Part shown: positions 52,487 to 64,000 of the stretch, piece by piece
Numbering within the stretch: position 1 is the first letter of the stretch
Layout of the letters: the number at the start of each line of letters is the position of its first letter
Source: Polycladospora coralii
GTDB lineage: Bacteria; Bacillota; Bacilli; Thermoactinomycetales; Thermoactinomycetaceae
Direction: 5' to 3'
Assembly: GCF_014773435.2 (NCBI RefSeq)
Contig: NZ_JACXAG020000003.1
Span: forward strand, 248,001-312,000
DNA: 64,000 nucleotides
The notes under the pieces: generated by a model
What the model was told of the DNA's origin: nothing
Seen by the model: the letters and a program-made list of their open reading frames with translations, nothing else
Databases searched by the model: none
Made by a program: the position numbers and the translations under genes

Positions 52487-52548
52487 TTCCTTGTCAAACC
52501 TGTTCATTTAGGCTAAAATCAAGCTATTCAAAGACAAGGAATTTTTTT
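52487..52548 (+). terminator. Possible rpoN terminator overlapping the cggR promoter
   Basis: TTCCTTGTC (52487-52495) pairs with GACAAGGAA (52533-52541) over a 37-base loop and is followed by TTTTTTT. The long loop makes it less certain. Confidence 0.45.
52491..52519 (+). promoter_or_regulatory. Promoter of the cggR-gapA operon
   Basis: TTGTCA (52491-52496), a 17-base spacer and TAAAAT (52514-52519). Confidence 0.75.
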
Positions 52549-52556
52549 ACTCCGAT

Positions 52557-52592
52557 TGGGACGCTTTTTGATTTATAGGGACAGAAAATGTC
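52557..52592 (+). promoter_or_regulatory. CggR operator
   Basis: GGGAC-N6-TGAT, four bases, then AGGGAC-N6-TGTC reproduces the B. subtilis operator layout CGGGAC-N6-TGTC-N4-CGGGAC-N6-TGTC. The downstream half-site is nearly perfect and the upstream half-site carries TGAT for TGTC. It lies between the promoter and the cggR start, so bound CggR would block elongation. Confidence 0.88.
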
Positions 52593-52609
52593 CATAAGAG
52601 GGGGTTAAG

Positions 52610-53647
52610 ATGGTATCGATCTTAAATATCCAAAAGCAATTGATACCTGATTTCCTGCGCGTTATGCGAAAAAGGTATGAGATATTACATCTTGTACAAT
52701 TGATGCAACCCGTAGGACGAAGGAGTTTATCCGCTACATTACAGACAACAGAACGTATTTTACGTTCAGAGATTGATTTTCTGCGTGCCCAAGGATTAGT
52801 GAAAGTGGATTCTACTGGTATTCGGCTATCTTCAAATGGAACCGATCTGATCGTAAGTATGGAACCTATGATAAAAACTTTATTTGGCTTAAGCCAACTA
52901 GAAGAAGAAATCTCTTCATTCTTAGGTGTTGATCAAGTATTTATTGTTCCAGGTGATGTGGATCGTTCAAATTTGGTGAAAAAAGACATGGGTAGGGCGG
53001 CGGCGCGCATATTAAAGCAACGCTCGGTTGAAAAACAAATTGTAGCCGTTTCAGGTGGAAGTTCCGTTCTTGCAGTAGCCGAAAATATGGTGTCCACCCA
53101 GGTGTTGAAGCAAACTACATTTATCCCTACTCGTGGAGGCGTAGGAGAAGCGGTTGAGTTGGAGGCTAATTATATCGCTTCACTTATGGCAAAGCAGACT
53201 GGCGGAAGTTATCGCTTGCTTCATATACCAGATGAGTTGAGCGAAGGAGCTTATCATACCCTGATTCAAGAACCATATATTCGGCAAGTACTAGATGATT
53301 TAAAACAGGCTAAAATTGTTATTCATGGTATTGGAGACGCGAAAAGTATGGCGATGCGCCGCCAATCTTCTTCAGACATCATACGCAAATTAGAAGATGC
53401 AAAAGCTGTGGGAGAGTCATTTGGTTATTACTTTGATGTGCACGGACAAATCGTGCATCGCGTTTCGACAGTAGGTCTTCGCTTAGAAGAAGTGTATCAA
53501 GCTAAACATGTGATTGCAGTAGCAGGTGGAAAGAGTAAAGCGGCAGCTATTACCGCTGTATGTACAAAGATGAAACCGCAAGTACTCGTTACTGACGAGA
53601 CTGCCGCACGTTTTATATTGGATAAGTATCAAAAAAATGAAGAATGA
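52610..53647 (+). CDS. cggR: Central glycolytic gene regulator (SorC/DeoR family)
   Basis: A 345-residue repressor of the gapA operon that is inactivated by fructose 1,6-bisphosphate. An N-terminal winged helix (about residues 20-80; [20 protein letters not shown] region) precedes a SorC-type sugar-binding domain with [15 protein letters not shown] and ATRF-like C-terminus [10 protein letters not shown]. Start ATG 52610 follows GAGGGGG. Its operator lies directly upstream, giving autoregulation. gapA follows after 52 bases. Confidence 0.94.
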   Translation: MVSILNIQKQLIPDFLRVMRKRYEILHLVQLMQPVGRRSLSATLQTTERILRSEIDFLRAQGLVKVDSTGIRLSSNGTDLIVSMEPMIKTLFGLSQLEEEISSFLGVDQVFIVPGDVDRSNLVKKDMGRAAARILKQRSVEKQIVAVSGGSSVLAVAENMVSTQVLKQTTFIPTRGGVGEAVELEANYIASLMAKQTGGSYRLLHIPDELSEGAYHTLIQEPYIRQVLDDLKQAKIVIHGIGDAKSMAMRRQSSSDIIRKLEDAKAVGESFGYYFDVHGQIVHRVSTVGLRLEEVYQAKHVIAVAGGKSKAAAITAVCTKMKPQVLVTDETAARFILDKYQKNEE

Positions 53648-53699
53648 CTGTAACAGGAGATGGGTCATAATAAACAATGATCTTTTAGGAGGAATAAAA

Positions 53700-54710
53700 A
53701 TGGGTAAAACAAAAGTAGGAATTAATGGTTTTGGGCGTATTGGACGAAATGTATTTCGAGCGATGCTCAATCATAGTGAGATGGAAATTGTGGCGGTAAA
53801 TGATTTAACAGATGCTGAAACACTGGCACATTTATTAAAGTATGACTCCATTCATGGTACATTAGAGGCCGAGGTCGAGGTAAGCCCGAATGGGTTTATG
53901 GTGAATGGACGAGAAATTGCTGTATTAGCTGAGCGTGACCCTGCTGCCTTACAATGGGGAGAATACGGGATAGAGCTAGTTATCGAATCAACGGGTCGAT
54001 TTACAAAGCGTGATGATGCAGCAAAACATTTGGTCGGCGGTGCCAAAAAGGTAATTATTTCTGCTCCCGCTCAAAATGAAGATATTACAGTTGTAATGGG
54101 TGTGAATGAACAGGCATATGATCCCAATACACATGAGGTGATCTCCAATGCGTCTTGTACGACAAACTGCTTAGCACCGTACGCGAAGGTATTAAATGAT
54201 CAATTTGGAATAAAACGGGGATTGATGACCACTGTACATGCATATACCAATGATCAACAAATTTTAGATTTACCACATAAGGATTTACGCAGAGCAAGAG
54301 CGGCAGGTGAATCCATCATTCCTACTACTACTGGGGCAGCTAAAGCTGTATCACTCGTACTTCCGGAATTAGCGGGTAAATTAAATGGTTTCGCCATGCG
54401 CGTACCTACAAAAAATGTATCAGTGGTGGACCTGGTTGCAGAGTTAGAGCAAGAGGTTACAGTTGAGCAAGTAAATGATGCATTACGTCAAGCAGCTAAT
54501 CATGAGTTGAATGGAATACTTAATGTATCAGACAAGCCGCTTGTTTCGATTGATTACAATGGCGATCCACATTCATCGACAATTGATGCACTCTCCACAA
54601 TGGTCCTTGAAGGGAACATGGTTAAAGTTGTTTCTTGGTATGATAATGAATGGGGATACTCAAATCGTGTTGTAGATTTAGCTGCTTATATGGTTGAAAA
54701 AGGGCTCTAA
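53700..54710 (+). CDS. gapA: Glyceraldehyde-3-phosphate dehydrogenase, glycolytic
   Basis: A 336-residue tetrameric enzyme. The NAD-binding [15 protein letters not shown] lies at the N-terminus, Asp in VNDLTD suggests NAD preference (GapA rather than NADP-preferring GapB), and the catalytic Cys is in [12 protein letters not shown] (about residue 152). Start ATG 53700 follows TAGGAGGAA; a longer frame to 53637 overlaps cggR and is not used. Repressed by CggR together with the downstream genes. Confidence 0.97.
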   Translation: MGKTKVGINGFGRIGRNVFRAMLNHSEMEIVAVNDLTDAETLAHLLKYDSIHGTLEAEVEVSPNGFMVNGREIAVLAERDPAALQWGEYGIELVIESTGRFTKRDDAAKHLVGGAKKVIISAPAQNEDITVVMGVNEQAYDPNTHEVISNASCTTNCLAPYAKVLNDQFGIKRGLMTTVHAYTNDQQILDLPHKDLRRARAAGESIIPTTTGAAKAVSLVLPELAGKLNGFAMRVPTKNVSVVDLVAELEQEVTVEQVNDALRQAANHELNGILNVSDKPLVSIDYNGDPHSSTIDALSTMVLEGNMVKVVSWYDNEWGYSNRVVDLAAYMVEKGL

Positions 54711-54841
54711 TTTCTAACAACTATGCTACTTTGATGTGATAAACCCTTAAAGTGATATACTAATGTTTAATGTGTTATACTTATATCGTTAAGATAGGAT
54801 AAGGGGTCGCCCCCCTTTCCTTTTACATAGGGAGGAGAACC

Positions 54842-56035
54842 ATGAATAAAAAATCGATACGTGATGTCGTTGTGAAAGATAAGCGTGTGTTTTGTCGGGT
54901 TGACTTTAATGTACCTATGCAAGAAGGCACCATTACAGATGATCGCCGAATTCGTGCGGCGCTTCCTACGATTAAGTATTTAGTAGAGCAGGGAGCACGT
55001 GTGGTCTTAGCGAGTCATCTCGGTAGACCCAAAGGTGAAGTAGTGGAAGAACTACGCTTAGATCAAGTTGCTGAGCGATTAGCCCAATTGTTAGAACAGC
55101 CGATTACCAAGTTGGATGAAGCTGTAGGAATTGAAGTAGAGCAAAAAGTAAAAAACATGCAAGCAGGAGATATTGTTCTACTTGAAAATGTTCGTTTTTA
55201 TCCTGGAGAAGAGCAGAATGATCCAGGTTTAGCAAGAGCATTTGCAAATTTTGCTGATCTTTACGTAAATGATGCATTTGGAACCTCCCACCGTGCACAT
55301 GCTTCTACTGCTGGCATTGCTGAATATATACCGGCTGTAGCGGGCTTTCTGATGCAACGGGAATTAGAAATTTTAGGTCATGCATTAGCAAATCCAAAAC
55401 GTCCTTTTACGGCTATTGTTGGTGGTGCAAAGGTAAAAGATAAAATTGGTGTGATTGAAAATTTACTAGATAAAGTAGATACACTTTTGATTGGTGGAGG
55501 CTTAGCCTATACTTTTGTGCACGCAATGGAACATGAGATCGGTAGATCGTTGTTTGAACCAGATAAAGTGGACTTGGCTAAAAAATTTATCCAACAAGCA
55601 GATGAAAAAAATGTACGCTTGGTTATGCCGATTGACTCAGTGGTTGCAGATGAGTTTTCTCCAAACCCACGTACCGAAACGGTAGCCATTGATGCTATAC
55701 CAGAAGAGATGCGTGCCCTTGACATTGGTCCGAAGACAGCAAAGCTTTTTGCTGATATTGTCTCTTCTTCAAAATTAGTCATTTGGAATGGCCCGATGGG
55801 TGTATTTGAATTTGAGAAATTTGCTCAAGGCACTTATGCTGTGGCACGTGCTTTAGCAGAATCAGACGCTTTTTCCATTGTTGGTGGAGGGGACTCTGCT
55901 GCAGCGATTGAACAATCGGGTTTGACAGATAAAGTCGATCATATCTCTACAGGTGGAGGCGCTTCACTTGAACTGTTAGAAGGAAAAGAATTACCTGGCA
56001 TTCAAGTGCTTGCAGATAAAGAGAAGGAGGATTAA
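54842..56035 (+). CDS. pgk: Phosphoglycerate kinase
   Basis: A 397-residue two-lobed kinase that makes ATP from 1,3-bisphosphoglycerate. N-terminal substrate loop [10 protein letters not shown], the [11 protein letters not shown] segment, [11 protein letters not shown], and C-terminal nucleotide site [12 protein letters not shown] with [12 protein letters not shown]. The start ATG 54842 follows AGGGAGGAG. A GC-rich AAGGGG/CCCCTT hairpin with a short T-run lies in the 131-base gap after gapA and may lower read-through, so transcript levels may step down here. Confidence 0.97.
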   Translation: MNKKSIRDVVVKDKRVFCRVDFNVPMQEGTITDDRRIRAALPTIKYLVEQGARVVLASHLGRPKGEVVEELRLDQVAERLAQLLEQPITKLDEAVGIEVEQKVKNMQAGDIVLLENVRFYPGEEQNDPGLARAFANFADLYVNDAFGTSHRAHASTAGIAEYIPAVAGFLMQRELEILGHALANPKRPFTAIVGGAKVKDKIGVIENLLDKVDTLLIGGGLAYTFVHAMEHEIGRSLFEPDKVDLAKKFIQQADEKNVRLVMPIDSVVADEFSPNPRTETVAIDAIPEEMRALDIGPKTAKLFADIVSSSKLVIWNGPMGVFEFEKFAQGTYAVARALAESDAFSIVGGGDSAAAIEQSGLTDKVDHISTGGGASLELLEGKELPGIQVLADKEKED

Positions 56036-56041
56036 GTCGCG

Positions 56042-56805
56042 ATGCGAAAGCAGATTATCGCAGGAAACTGGAAAATGTATAAAACGGCTACTGATGCACG
56101 CCGGTTCATGCAAGCTATCAATCAGACGGATTGGGCTTCTGAACTTGATATTGTCATTTGTGCGCCATCAATTACAATCCCTGCACTCATAGAAGAATTA
56201 AAAGGAACTGAGCGTGGTATTGCAATTGGTGCGCAAAATGTTCACTGGGAAGAGGAAGGAGCATTTACAGGTGAAATTAGCGTTTCAATGGTAAAAGAGG
56301 TTGGAGCGCGGTATGTTATTATCGGTCATTCAGAGCGTCGCACCTTATTTGGTGAAACGGATGAAATGGTGAATAAAAAAGTGAAGCGTGTTCTAGAAGC
56401 TGGTCTGATTCCAATTGTTTGTGTAGGGGAGAGCCAAACAGAGCGAGAACAAGGCAGGACAAATGAAGTGGTCGGTATGCAAGTTGAAGCAGCTTTCCAA
56501 GGAATTGAAAAGAAAGATATGACAAAAGTAATTGTGGCTTATGAACCCGTGTGGGCAATCGGGACGGGACTTGCCAGTACACCTACAGATGCAGAAATGG
56601 TGATTGCAGAGATTAGACGCCAAATCAGCCATCTTTATGATGTAGAAACAGCAGAAAGTGTGCGCTTGCAATACGGAGGTAGTGTAAAGCCAAATAATAT
56701 TAAAAGCTTTCTAGCGTCCCCTAATATTGATGGTGCACTCGTGGGAGGCGCTAGCCTTGCAGCAGATTCTTTCTCGCAGATGATCGGTGCTATGGAGGTT
56801 TCCTC

Positions 56806-56809
<4 letters not shown>
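56042..56809 (+). CDS. tpiA: Triosephosphate isomerase
   Basis: A 255-residue TIM barrel. Catalytic Lys in AGNWKMYK (residue 11), His in IIGHSERR (about 95), Glu in [12 protein letters not shown] (about 167) and the phosphate-binding [11 protein letters not shown]. Start ATG 56042, with AAGGAGG upstream at the end of pgk. It overlaps gpmI by four bases (ATGAGT), indicating translational coupling. Confidence 0.97.
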
Positions 56810-59671
<2,862 letters not shown>

Positions 59672-59690
59672 ATGGTTGTATCATTGGCGA

Positions 59691-59713
59691 AGCACATCTG
59701 TTATAGATGTGCT
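59691..59713 (+). terminator. Terminator of glycolytic operon
   Basis: AGCACATCT pairs with AGATGTGCT around a 5-base loop, followed by TTCCTATT. Confidence 0.7.
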
Positions 59714-59828
59714 TTCCTATTCACCTAAGTGCAATGGAGCCTAGGCTTGCCAAGTTTTCTTTATTGAAAATGAAGTAAGAATATGATAGAGTCGAAAGCA
59801 GTGGAATAGGTGTCAGGGAGGTTTTGAT

Positions 59829-60059
59829 ATGGAATTGGCAGCAAATATTGCCTTAGCAGTCATTAGTGTAGCGCTCATATTAGTCGTGCTCTTACAATCT
59901 GGTAAAAGTGCGGGTTTATCAGGTGCGATTGGTGGCGGTGCAGAGCATATGATGGGTAAAGCGAAAGCGCGTGGAATGGATGCTCTCTTACACAAACTAA
60001 CGATTGCATTTGCTATCCTTTTTATGATACTCGCGATTTCTGTAGGTCTCTTTATTTAA
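59829..60059 (+). CDS. secG: Preprotein translocase subunit SecG
   Basis: A 76-residue membrane protein with two helices (about residues 4-22 and 55-74) separated by the conserved LLQSGKSAGLSGAIGGGAE loop. It assists SecYE in protein export. Start ATG 59829 follows GGGAGG. In B. subtilis secG is followed directly by the carboxylesterase and rnr genes; here a K+ channel gene and a 5S rRNA gene are inserted between them. Confidence 0.93.
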   Translation: MELAANIALAVISVALILVVLLQSGKSAGLSGAIGGGAEHMMGKAKARGMDALLHKLTIAFAILFMILAISVGLFI

Positions 60060-60066
60060 ACCTAAA

Positions 60067-60112
60067 TAAGAAAAAGATCCTTTCATCGATACTAGGAGGG
60101 ATCTTTTTCTTG
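60067..60112. terminator. Bidirectional terminator between secG and channel gene
   Basis: AAGAAAAAGATCC pairs with GGATCTTTTTCTT; it serves both convergent genes and overlaps the last codons of the channel gene. Confidence 0.85.
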
Positions 60113-60922
60113 TTTGGGTGCTCGTAAGGAGCTTATAAGGCGTATTAATTGTTGATACTCTTCATCGGAAAGTTTGTCTACCTGTACGACTTGTTCTTGA
60201 ATGTATTCAATGGTATTGGTACGTATTTTATTCTCATTTGCTTGCGGCTTTTGCTTGGAACGATTGAGATGATCTAAGAATTCAGAAGCAATGCCCGCAG
60301 TAAAAGAGCCAATTAAGCCGATCCCAGTAAACATTAATACAACGGCTATAATGCGACCACCCAGTGTTACAGGAGATATATCTCCATATCCCACAGTAGT
60401 TGTGGTAACAACAACCCACCAAATGGCATCCATATAGCTACTAATATTGGGATTTACTTCATGTTCAATATAGTAAAAACCAGTGCCACCCCAAAACATA
60501 ATTAATCCAACGATAATGAAGGACATGCGGATATCCTTATTTTTAATTAGACCAGATAAAATAAAGGAAAGACGAATTAAACGGATTAGTCTAAGGATAC
60601 GCATAAAACGTGCAATCCGAAAATATTGATCAAATGGAATCATCGCAATCAAATCAAACCAATTTTTACGCACAAACTGCCACTTATTCTTAGCGAAGGA
60701 AAGGCGAATCACATATTCAATCACAAAGAAAAGAATGAGGATGCGGTCCATCAATAGGACTTGCTCATTGGTAAAAATGGGTTGTTGATCAGGGGTTAGC
60801 TGATCGCCAAATGTATCTTGCATCAGAACGATAATGTAAGTAAACAATAAAAGTGCAATAAAGGATTCATAGGCAACTCGTAAAGGTTGGCTTTTGTGAA
60901 GCTCAAAGAGTCTCTTCTTCAT
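60092..60922 (-). CDS. Voltage-sensor type potassium channel
   Basis: A 276-residue protein with six membrane helices. An arginine-rich S4 (RFMRILRLIRLIRLSF, about residues 104-119) precedes the pore loop with the selectivity filter TTVGYGD (about residue 184) and S6. A cytoplasmic tail of about 55 residues follows with a possible coiled coil (QEQVVQVDKLSDEEYQQLIRL; partial). It should form a tetrameric voltage-gated K+ channel like KvAP. Start ATG 60922 follows GGGGGAGG. It interrupts the secG-est order seen in Bacillus and is probably an insertion. Confidence 0.9.
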   Translation of the reverse strand: MKKRLFELHKSQPLRVAYESFIALLLFTYIIVLMQDTFGDQLTPDQQPIFTNEQVLLMDRILILFFVIEYVIRLSFAKNKWQFVRKNWFDLIAMIPFDQYFRIARFMRILRLIRLIRLSFILSGLIKNKDIRMSFIIVGLIMFWGGTGFYYIEHEVNPNISSYMDAIWWVVVTTTTVGYGDISPVTLGGRIIAVVLMFTGIGLIGSFTAGIASEFLDHLNRSKQKPQANENKIRTNTIEYIQEQVVQVDKLSDEEYQQLIRLISSLRAPKQEKDPS

Positions 60923-61063
60923 TTTTCCTCCCCCAATTGTATGGTAAGATCTAGCCGCTTCGATTTTATCATTTTTCCATTTTACCGTGAGACATTACTG
61001 CTGTCCGATACCATAAAAAAAGCCTTATTGATCATTATAGAGCAATAAAAGATAAAAATGTAC

Positions 61064-61092
61064 TTGTATTATGATTAAATCCATGGTAATAT
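61064..61092 (+). promoter_or_regulatory. Promoter of the solitary 5S rRNA gene
   Basis: TTGTAT (61064-61069), a 17-base spacer and TAATAT (61087-61092) place the start at about 61099, the mature 5' end. Confidence 0.65.
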
Positions 61093-61098
61093 ATAGTT

Positions 61099-61214
61099 GT
61101 CTGGTAATGATGGCGGAGGGGATCCACTCGTTCCCATCCCGAACACGACCGTTAAGCCCTCCAGCGCCGATGGTACTATAGGACGACCTATGGGAGAGTA
61201 GGACGTTGCCAGGC
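61099..61214 (+). rRNA. rrf: 5S ribosomal RNA, solitary gene
   Basis: A 116-base sequence with the full 5S pattern. The terminal helix pairs GTCTGGTAA with TTGCCAGGC. The conserved segments CCCATCCCGAACACG, GTTAAGCCCTCCAGCGCCGATGG (core AAGC...CAGCGCCGATGGTA) and GAGAGTAGGACG are present. No 16S or 23S gene is near, so this is an orphan gene with its own promoter and terminator. Confidence 0.95.
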
Positions 61215-61219
61215 TAGAG

Positions 61220-61257
61220 AAAAAGGAGTTCTTCCGCGAGGAAGAACTCCTTTTTTG
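61220..61257 (+). terminator. Terminator of the 5S rRNA gene
   Basis: GGAGTTCTTCC pairs perfectly with GGAAGAACTCC around GCGA and is followed by six T, five bases after the 5S 3' end. Confidence 0.93.
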
Positions 61258-61320
61258 TGATACACTTAAAGCGAGAAGATGTGCTAATGATAAGGAAACT
61301 AAATCATGTAGGTGATAAAT

Positions 61321-62091
61321 ATGGCATTTATTCAAAGATCTCCGGAACCTTTTTTTTATGAAGGAGGAAAAACGGGTATCCTACTTATACATGGATTTAC
61401 TGGGTCAGCTTCAGAGCTAAGACCTATGGGTGAATATTTTCATAAGCTGGGTTATACAGTCCATGCGCCTCTCTTAAAAGGTCATGGAACCAAACCAGAA
61501 GATATGCGGGAAACAAGCTGGCAGGATTGGTGGCAATCTGCGCTTCATGCTTATGATCGTCTCAACGAGCATGAACTAGATCATTTGTACGTTGCGGGGT
61601 TATCGATGGGTGGCTGTCTGGCACTAAACTTGGCCGCGCACAAGCAAGTTGATGGTGTAATTTCCATGAACGCGCCGATGTGGATACAGGATCGACTTGC
61701 ATTTCTAAGTAATTTTTTTCATCCATTTGTACCTTATCGTCCGCGTGGAGGTGGAAAACCACCAGAGGTTGAAGCTCATTTGGTTCCTTATGACCGTACG
61801 CCGGTTAAGTCTGTAAGTGAAATCTTAAAATTGATTAAGACAGTACGTAAGCAACTAGTGAACATTACAGTGCCTGCATTGATTGTCCAATCCAGTGTAG
61901 ATGAAACTGTTCAACCCCGAAGTGCCCAGTACATTTATGAACACATCTCAACTCCCACTAAAACTTTATCTTGGTATGATCATTCCGGTCATATCATTAC
62001 CGTAGATAAAGAGCGTAAAAAGCTGTTTGCGGAGGTAGAAAAATTTATTGAGACCAATAATGTGAAAGCGCATATCGTGAATCAAGAATAG
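61321..62091 (+). CDS. est: Carboxylesterase (Est30 type)
   Basis: A 256-residue alpha/beta hydrolase. Oxyanion-region HGFTGSASEL (about residue 25), nucleophile Ser in GLSMGG (about 94), catalytic Asp in SSVDETV (about 194) and His in DHSGHIITVD (about 224) match the Geobacillus Est30 family. Start ATG 61321 follows TAGGTG; GTG 61312 lies inside that ribosome binding site. rnr begins 12 bases after the stop, the same order as in B. subtilis. Confidence 0.93.
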   Translation: MAFIQRSPEPFFYEGGKTGILLIHGFTGSASELRPMGEYFHKLGYTVHAPLLKGHGTKPEDMRETSWQDWWQSALHAYDRLNEHELDHLYVAGLSMGGCLALNLAAHKQVDGVISMNAPMWIQDRLAFLSNFFHPFVPYRPRGGGKPPEVEAHLVPYDRTPVKSVSEILKLIKTVRKQLVNITVPALIVQSSVDETVQPRSAQYIYEHISTPTKTLSWYDHSGHIITVDKERKKLFAEVEKFIETNNVKAHIVNQE

Positions 62092-62103
62092 AGGTGGCAA
62101 TTG

Positions 62104-64000
62104 TTGAAAACAGAATCCGAAATTTTGCGTTATATGTTTGAACTTGCGTATAAACCACTTACGTTAACAGAACTCAGGGAAGCATTGGAAGTGAAAGAGG
62201 ATGAGCAAGAACAATTTAATGAGCTAGTAAACACGCTCGAAGAAGAAGGAAAAATCGTGTGTACACGAGCAAAACGCTACGGTGTACCTGAACGTCTAAA
62301 CTTAGTGCGTGGTACTTTACAAGGTAGTTCAAAGGGCTTTGGCTTTGTTATACCAGATACACCTCAAACGCCAGACCTATATATTCATATGAATGATATG
62401 AATGGGGCTTTAGATGGTGATTTAGTACTTGCACGCGTCCACAAAAAAGTACAAGCTGACCGCAGACCGGAAGGAGAAATTATTCGAGTCTTGAAGCGTG
62501 GTCGTAAAAACATAGTGGGGACGTTTCGTCGTGTTTCTAGTCACTTTGGTTTTGTGTTACCTGACGATGCACGTATTTCTACCGACATTTTTATTGCACC
62601 AGAGCTGCAGCTGAATGCACAAGAAGGACAAAAAGTGGTAGTGAAGTTGCATAATATTACGGGGCGTCACAGCGCTGAAGGAGAAATTACAGAAATACTT
62701 GGACACAAGGATGATCCTGGTGTAGATATTTTATCCATCATTCGTAAACATGGCTTACCTGAAGCCTTTCCTAAAAATGTAGCAGATGAAGCTGAAAGTG
62801 CACCAGAAAAAATTAGTGAGGCAGAAATAAAAGGACGGCGTGATCTCAGACAGAGACAAATGGTTACGATAGATGGTGCGGATGCCAAAGATCTAGATGA
62901 CGCGGTATCGGTTGAACGATTAGAAAACGGTAACATACGTTTAGGCGTACATATTGCGGATGTAAGTTATTATGTGAAGGAAGGATCTGCTTTAGATCGA
63001 GAAGCGTATGAACGAGGCTGTAGTGTATATCTTGTAGATCGTGTGATCCCGATGTTACCACGGCGACTTTCAAATGGAATATGTAGCCTTAATCCACAAG
63101 TGGATCGACTTACCATGACGTGTGATATGGAAATGGATGATAACGGAAATGTAGTGGACTATGATATCTATACAAGTGTGATCTGCACGAATGAACGAAT
63201 GACCTATGCCGATGTCAAGAAGATTATCGTGGATGAAGACCCGGAATTAATCGCCAAATATGAGCCGCTTGTAGAAGATTTTCGTCTGATGGGCAACTTA
63301 GCAAAAGTACTGCGTAAAAAAAGGATGAAACGTGGTGCGATTGATTTTAACTTTACGGAAGCCAAAATTATCGTGGACGAAAATGGCGAACCCGTTGATA
63401 TTGTGAAACGACCACGAACAGAAGCTGAACAATTAATTGAAGAATTTATGTTAGCAGCAAATGAGACCGTTGCTGAGCATTTTTATCGAATGGATGTTCC
63501 CTTTGTGTATCGGATTCATGAGAAGCCGGATGTTGCCAAATTACAAGGTTTCTTCGATTTTATCACCAGTTTCGGTTATGCCATGAAAGGAAAACCGGAT
63601 AAAATTAAGCCACAGGCGATGCAGACTTTACTCGAAAAAATTAATGGGCGATCAGAAGAACATGTGATTAGTACAGTCATGCTCCGCTCGATGAAACAAG
63701 CTAAGTATGCAACCGAGTGTGTAGGACACTTTGGGTTAGCGGCGCAATTTTATTCACATTTTACTTCTCCGATTCGTCGTTATCCAGACTTGCTCATTCA
63801 TCGTGTGATACGTGAAGTGTTAGAAAAAGGTGCCCTAACTGTAGAGCGAATTGAGCAGTTAAATGCATACTTACCCGATGCGGCTCAGCAGTCCTCTATC
63901 CGTGAACGTGTAGCCGTGGATGCCGAGCGTGAAACAAATAATCTAAAAATCGCAGAGTATATGCTGGATAAAGTAGGAGAAGAGTACGAAGGGATCATCA
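62104..64000 (+). CDS. rnr: Ribonuclease R, 5' part (runs off the window end)
   Basis: A 3'-5' exoribonuclease that degrades structured RNA and rRNA. About 632 codons are visible with no stop before the window end. An N-terminal winged helix (SEILRYMFELAYKPLTL) is followed by cold-shock domains with SSKGFGFVIPD and VSSHFGFVLPD. The RNB catalytic domain contains TIDGADAKDLDDAVSV (about residue 257) and the FYSHFTSPIRRYPDL segment. The start is TTG 62104, six bases after GAGGTGG; TTG 62101 is too close. In B. subtilis smpB and ssrA follow. Confidence 0.95.
   Translation, partial: MKTESEILRYMFELAYKPLTLTELREALEVKEDEQEQFNELVNTLEEEGKIVCTRAKRYGVPERLNLVRGTLQGSSKGFGFVIPDTPQTPDLYIHMNDMNGALDGDLVLARVHKKVQADRRPEGEIIRVLKRGRKNIVGTFRRVSSHFGFVLPDDARISTDIFIAPELQLNAQEGQKVVVKLHNITGRHSAEGEITEILGHKDDPGVDILSIIRKHGLPEAFPKNVADEAESAPEKISEAEIKGRRDLRQRQMVTIDGADAKDLDDAVSVERLENGNIRLGVHIADVSYYVKEGSALDREAYERGCSVYLVDRVIPMLPRRLSNGICSLNPQVDRLTMTCDMEMDDNGNVVDYDIYTSVICTNERMTYADVKKIIVDEDPELIAKYEPLVEDFRLMGNLAKVLRKKRMKRGAIDFNFTEAKIIVDENGEPVDIVKRPRTEAEQLIEEFMLAANETVAEHFYRMDVPFVYRIHEKPDVAKLQGFFDFITSFGYAMKGKPDKIKPQAMQTLLEKINGRSEEHVISTVMLRSMKQAKYATECVGHFGLAAQFYSHFTSPIRRYPDLLIHRVIREVLEKGALTVERIEQLNAYLPDAAQQSSIRERVAVDAERETNNLKIAEYMLDKVGEEYEGII

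Noticed and set aside
53637-53699. N-terminal extension of gapA overlapping cggR
   Set aside because: TAGGAGGAA directly before ATG 53700 and the conserved [12 protein letters not shown] start define the true N-terminus.

Overview
The window is a 64 kb stretch of a low-GC, spore-forming Bacillota chromosome. Gene content and order follow the Bacillus subtilis secA-prfB-ftsEX-ctpB-minJ-uvrBA, hprK-lgt-ppaX, rapZ-yvcK-whiA-crh-clpP and cggR-gapA-pgk-tpiA-gpmI-eno-secG-est-rnr segments. An alpha/beta-type small acid-soluble spore protein with a sigma-G-like promoter and a YhcN/YlaJ-type lipoprotein indicate endospore formation. Three tandem FtsEX-linked M23 hydrolases, a quinone-type (class 2) PyrD and an XRE-TPR regulator point away from Bacillus itself, perhaps to a Thermoactinomycetaceae-like member of Bacillales; that placement is inference. 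No insertion sequence, prophage or CRISPR array was seen.

Layout. 1-3.2 kb: 3' end of secA, prfB with its programmed +1 frameshift, and a crotonase. 3.2-7.6 kb: a manganese (yybP-ykoY) riboswitch controlling a TerC-family transporter, then a four-gene cluster of unknown function (unknown protein, Asp-rich lipoprotein, glutathionylspermidine-synthase-like ATP-grasp enzyme, DUF350 membrane protein). 7.7-16 kb: ftsEX, three coiled-coil/M23 murein hydrolases, ctpB and a MinJ-like PDZ membrane protein, a cell-wall and division block. 16-21 kb: uvrBA behind an SOS box. 21-24 kb: spore protein gene and a DUF990-type ABC exporter. 24.1-26.3 kb: an XRE-TPR (RNPP-like) regulator followed immediately by a 14-codon ORF with an ideal ribosome binding site, and divergent from a Nudix-fold protein whose catalytic box is degenerate. 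26.4-35.6 kb: YvlD-like protein, sortase, hprK, lgt, ppaX, YunG-like protein, pyrD, a thioredoxin, a TPR-HTH protein, and an overlapping pair made of a HisH-like protein lacking its catalytic Cys and His and a divergent XTP/dITP pyrophosphatase. 35.8-42 kb: TPR protein, rapZ-yvcK-whiA-HPr, two envelope proteins, and clpP under a CtsR operator. 42-50.5 kb: accessory genes (PadR with a frameshifted DUF1129 gene, catalase with a PerR-like box, two glycosyltransferases, FAD monooxygenase, TetR with divergent SDR). 50.8-64 kb: tRNA-Arg(CCG), rpoN, the complete lower-glycolysis operon behind a recognisable CggR operator, secG, a voltage-sensor K+ channel, a solitary 5S rRNA gene with its own promoter and terminator, carboxylesterase and the 5' part of rnr.

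How the parts work together. HprK, an HPr-like protein, RapZ and YvcK form a carbon and envelope homeostasis group. FtsEX plus the M23 enzymes, CtpB and MinJ serve division and wall remodelling. CggR, PerR-like, CtsR, LexA-type, PadR and TetR sites give a visible regulatory map. The least explained parts are the regulator-micropeptide-Nudix locus, the catalytically dead HisH paralogue at the position where B. subtilis carries its his operon, and the TerC-ATP-grasp-DUF350 neighbourhood.
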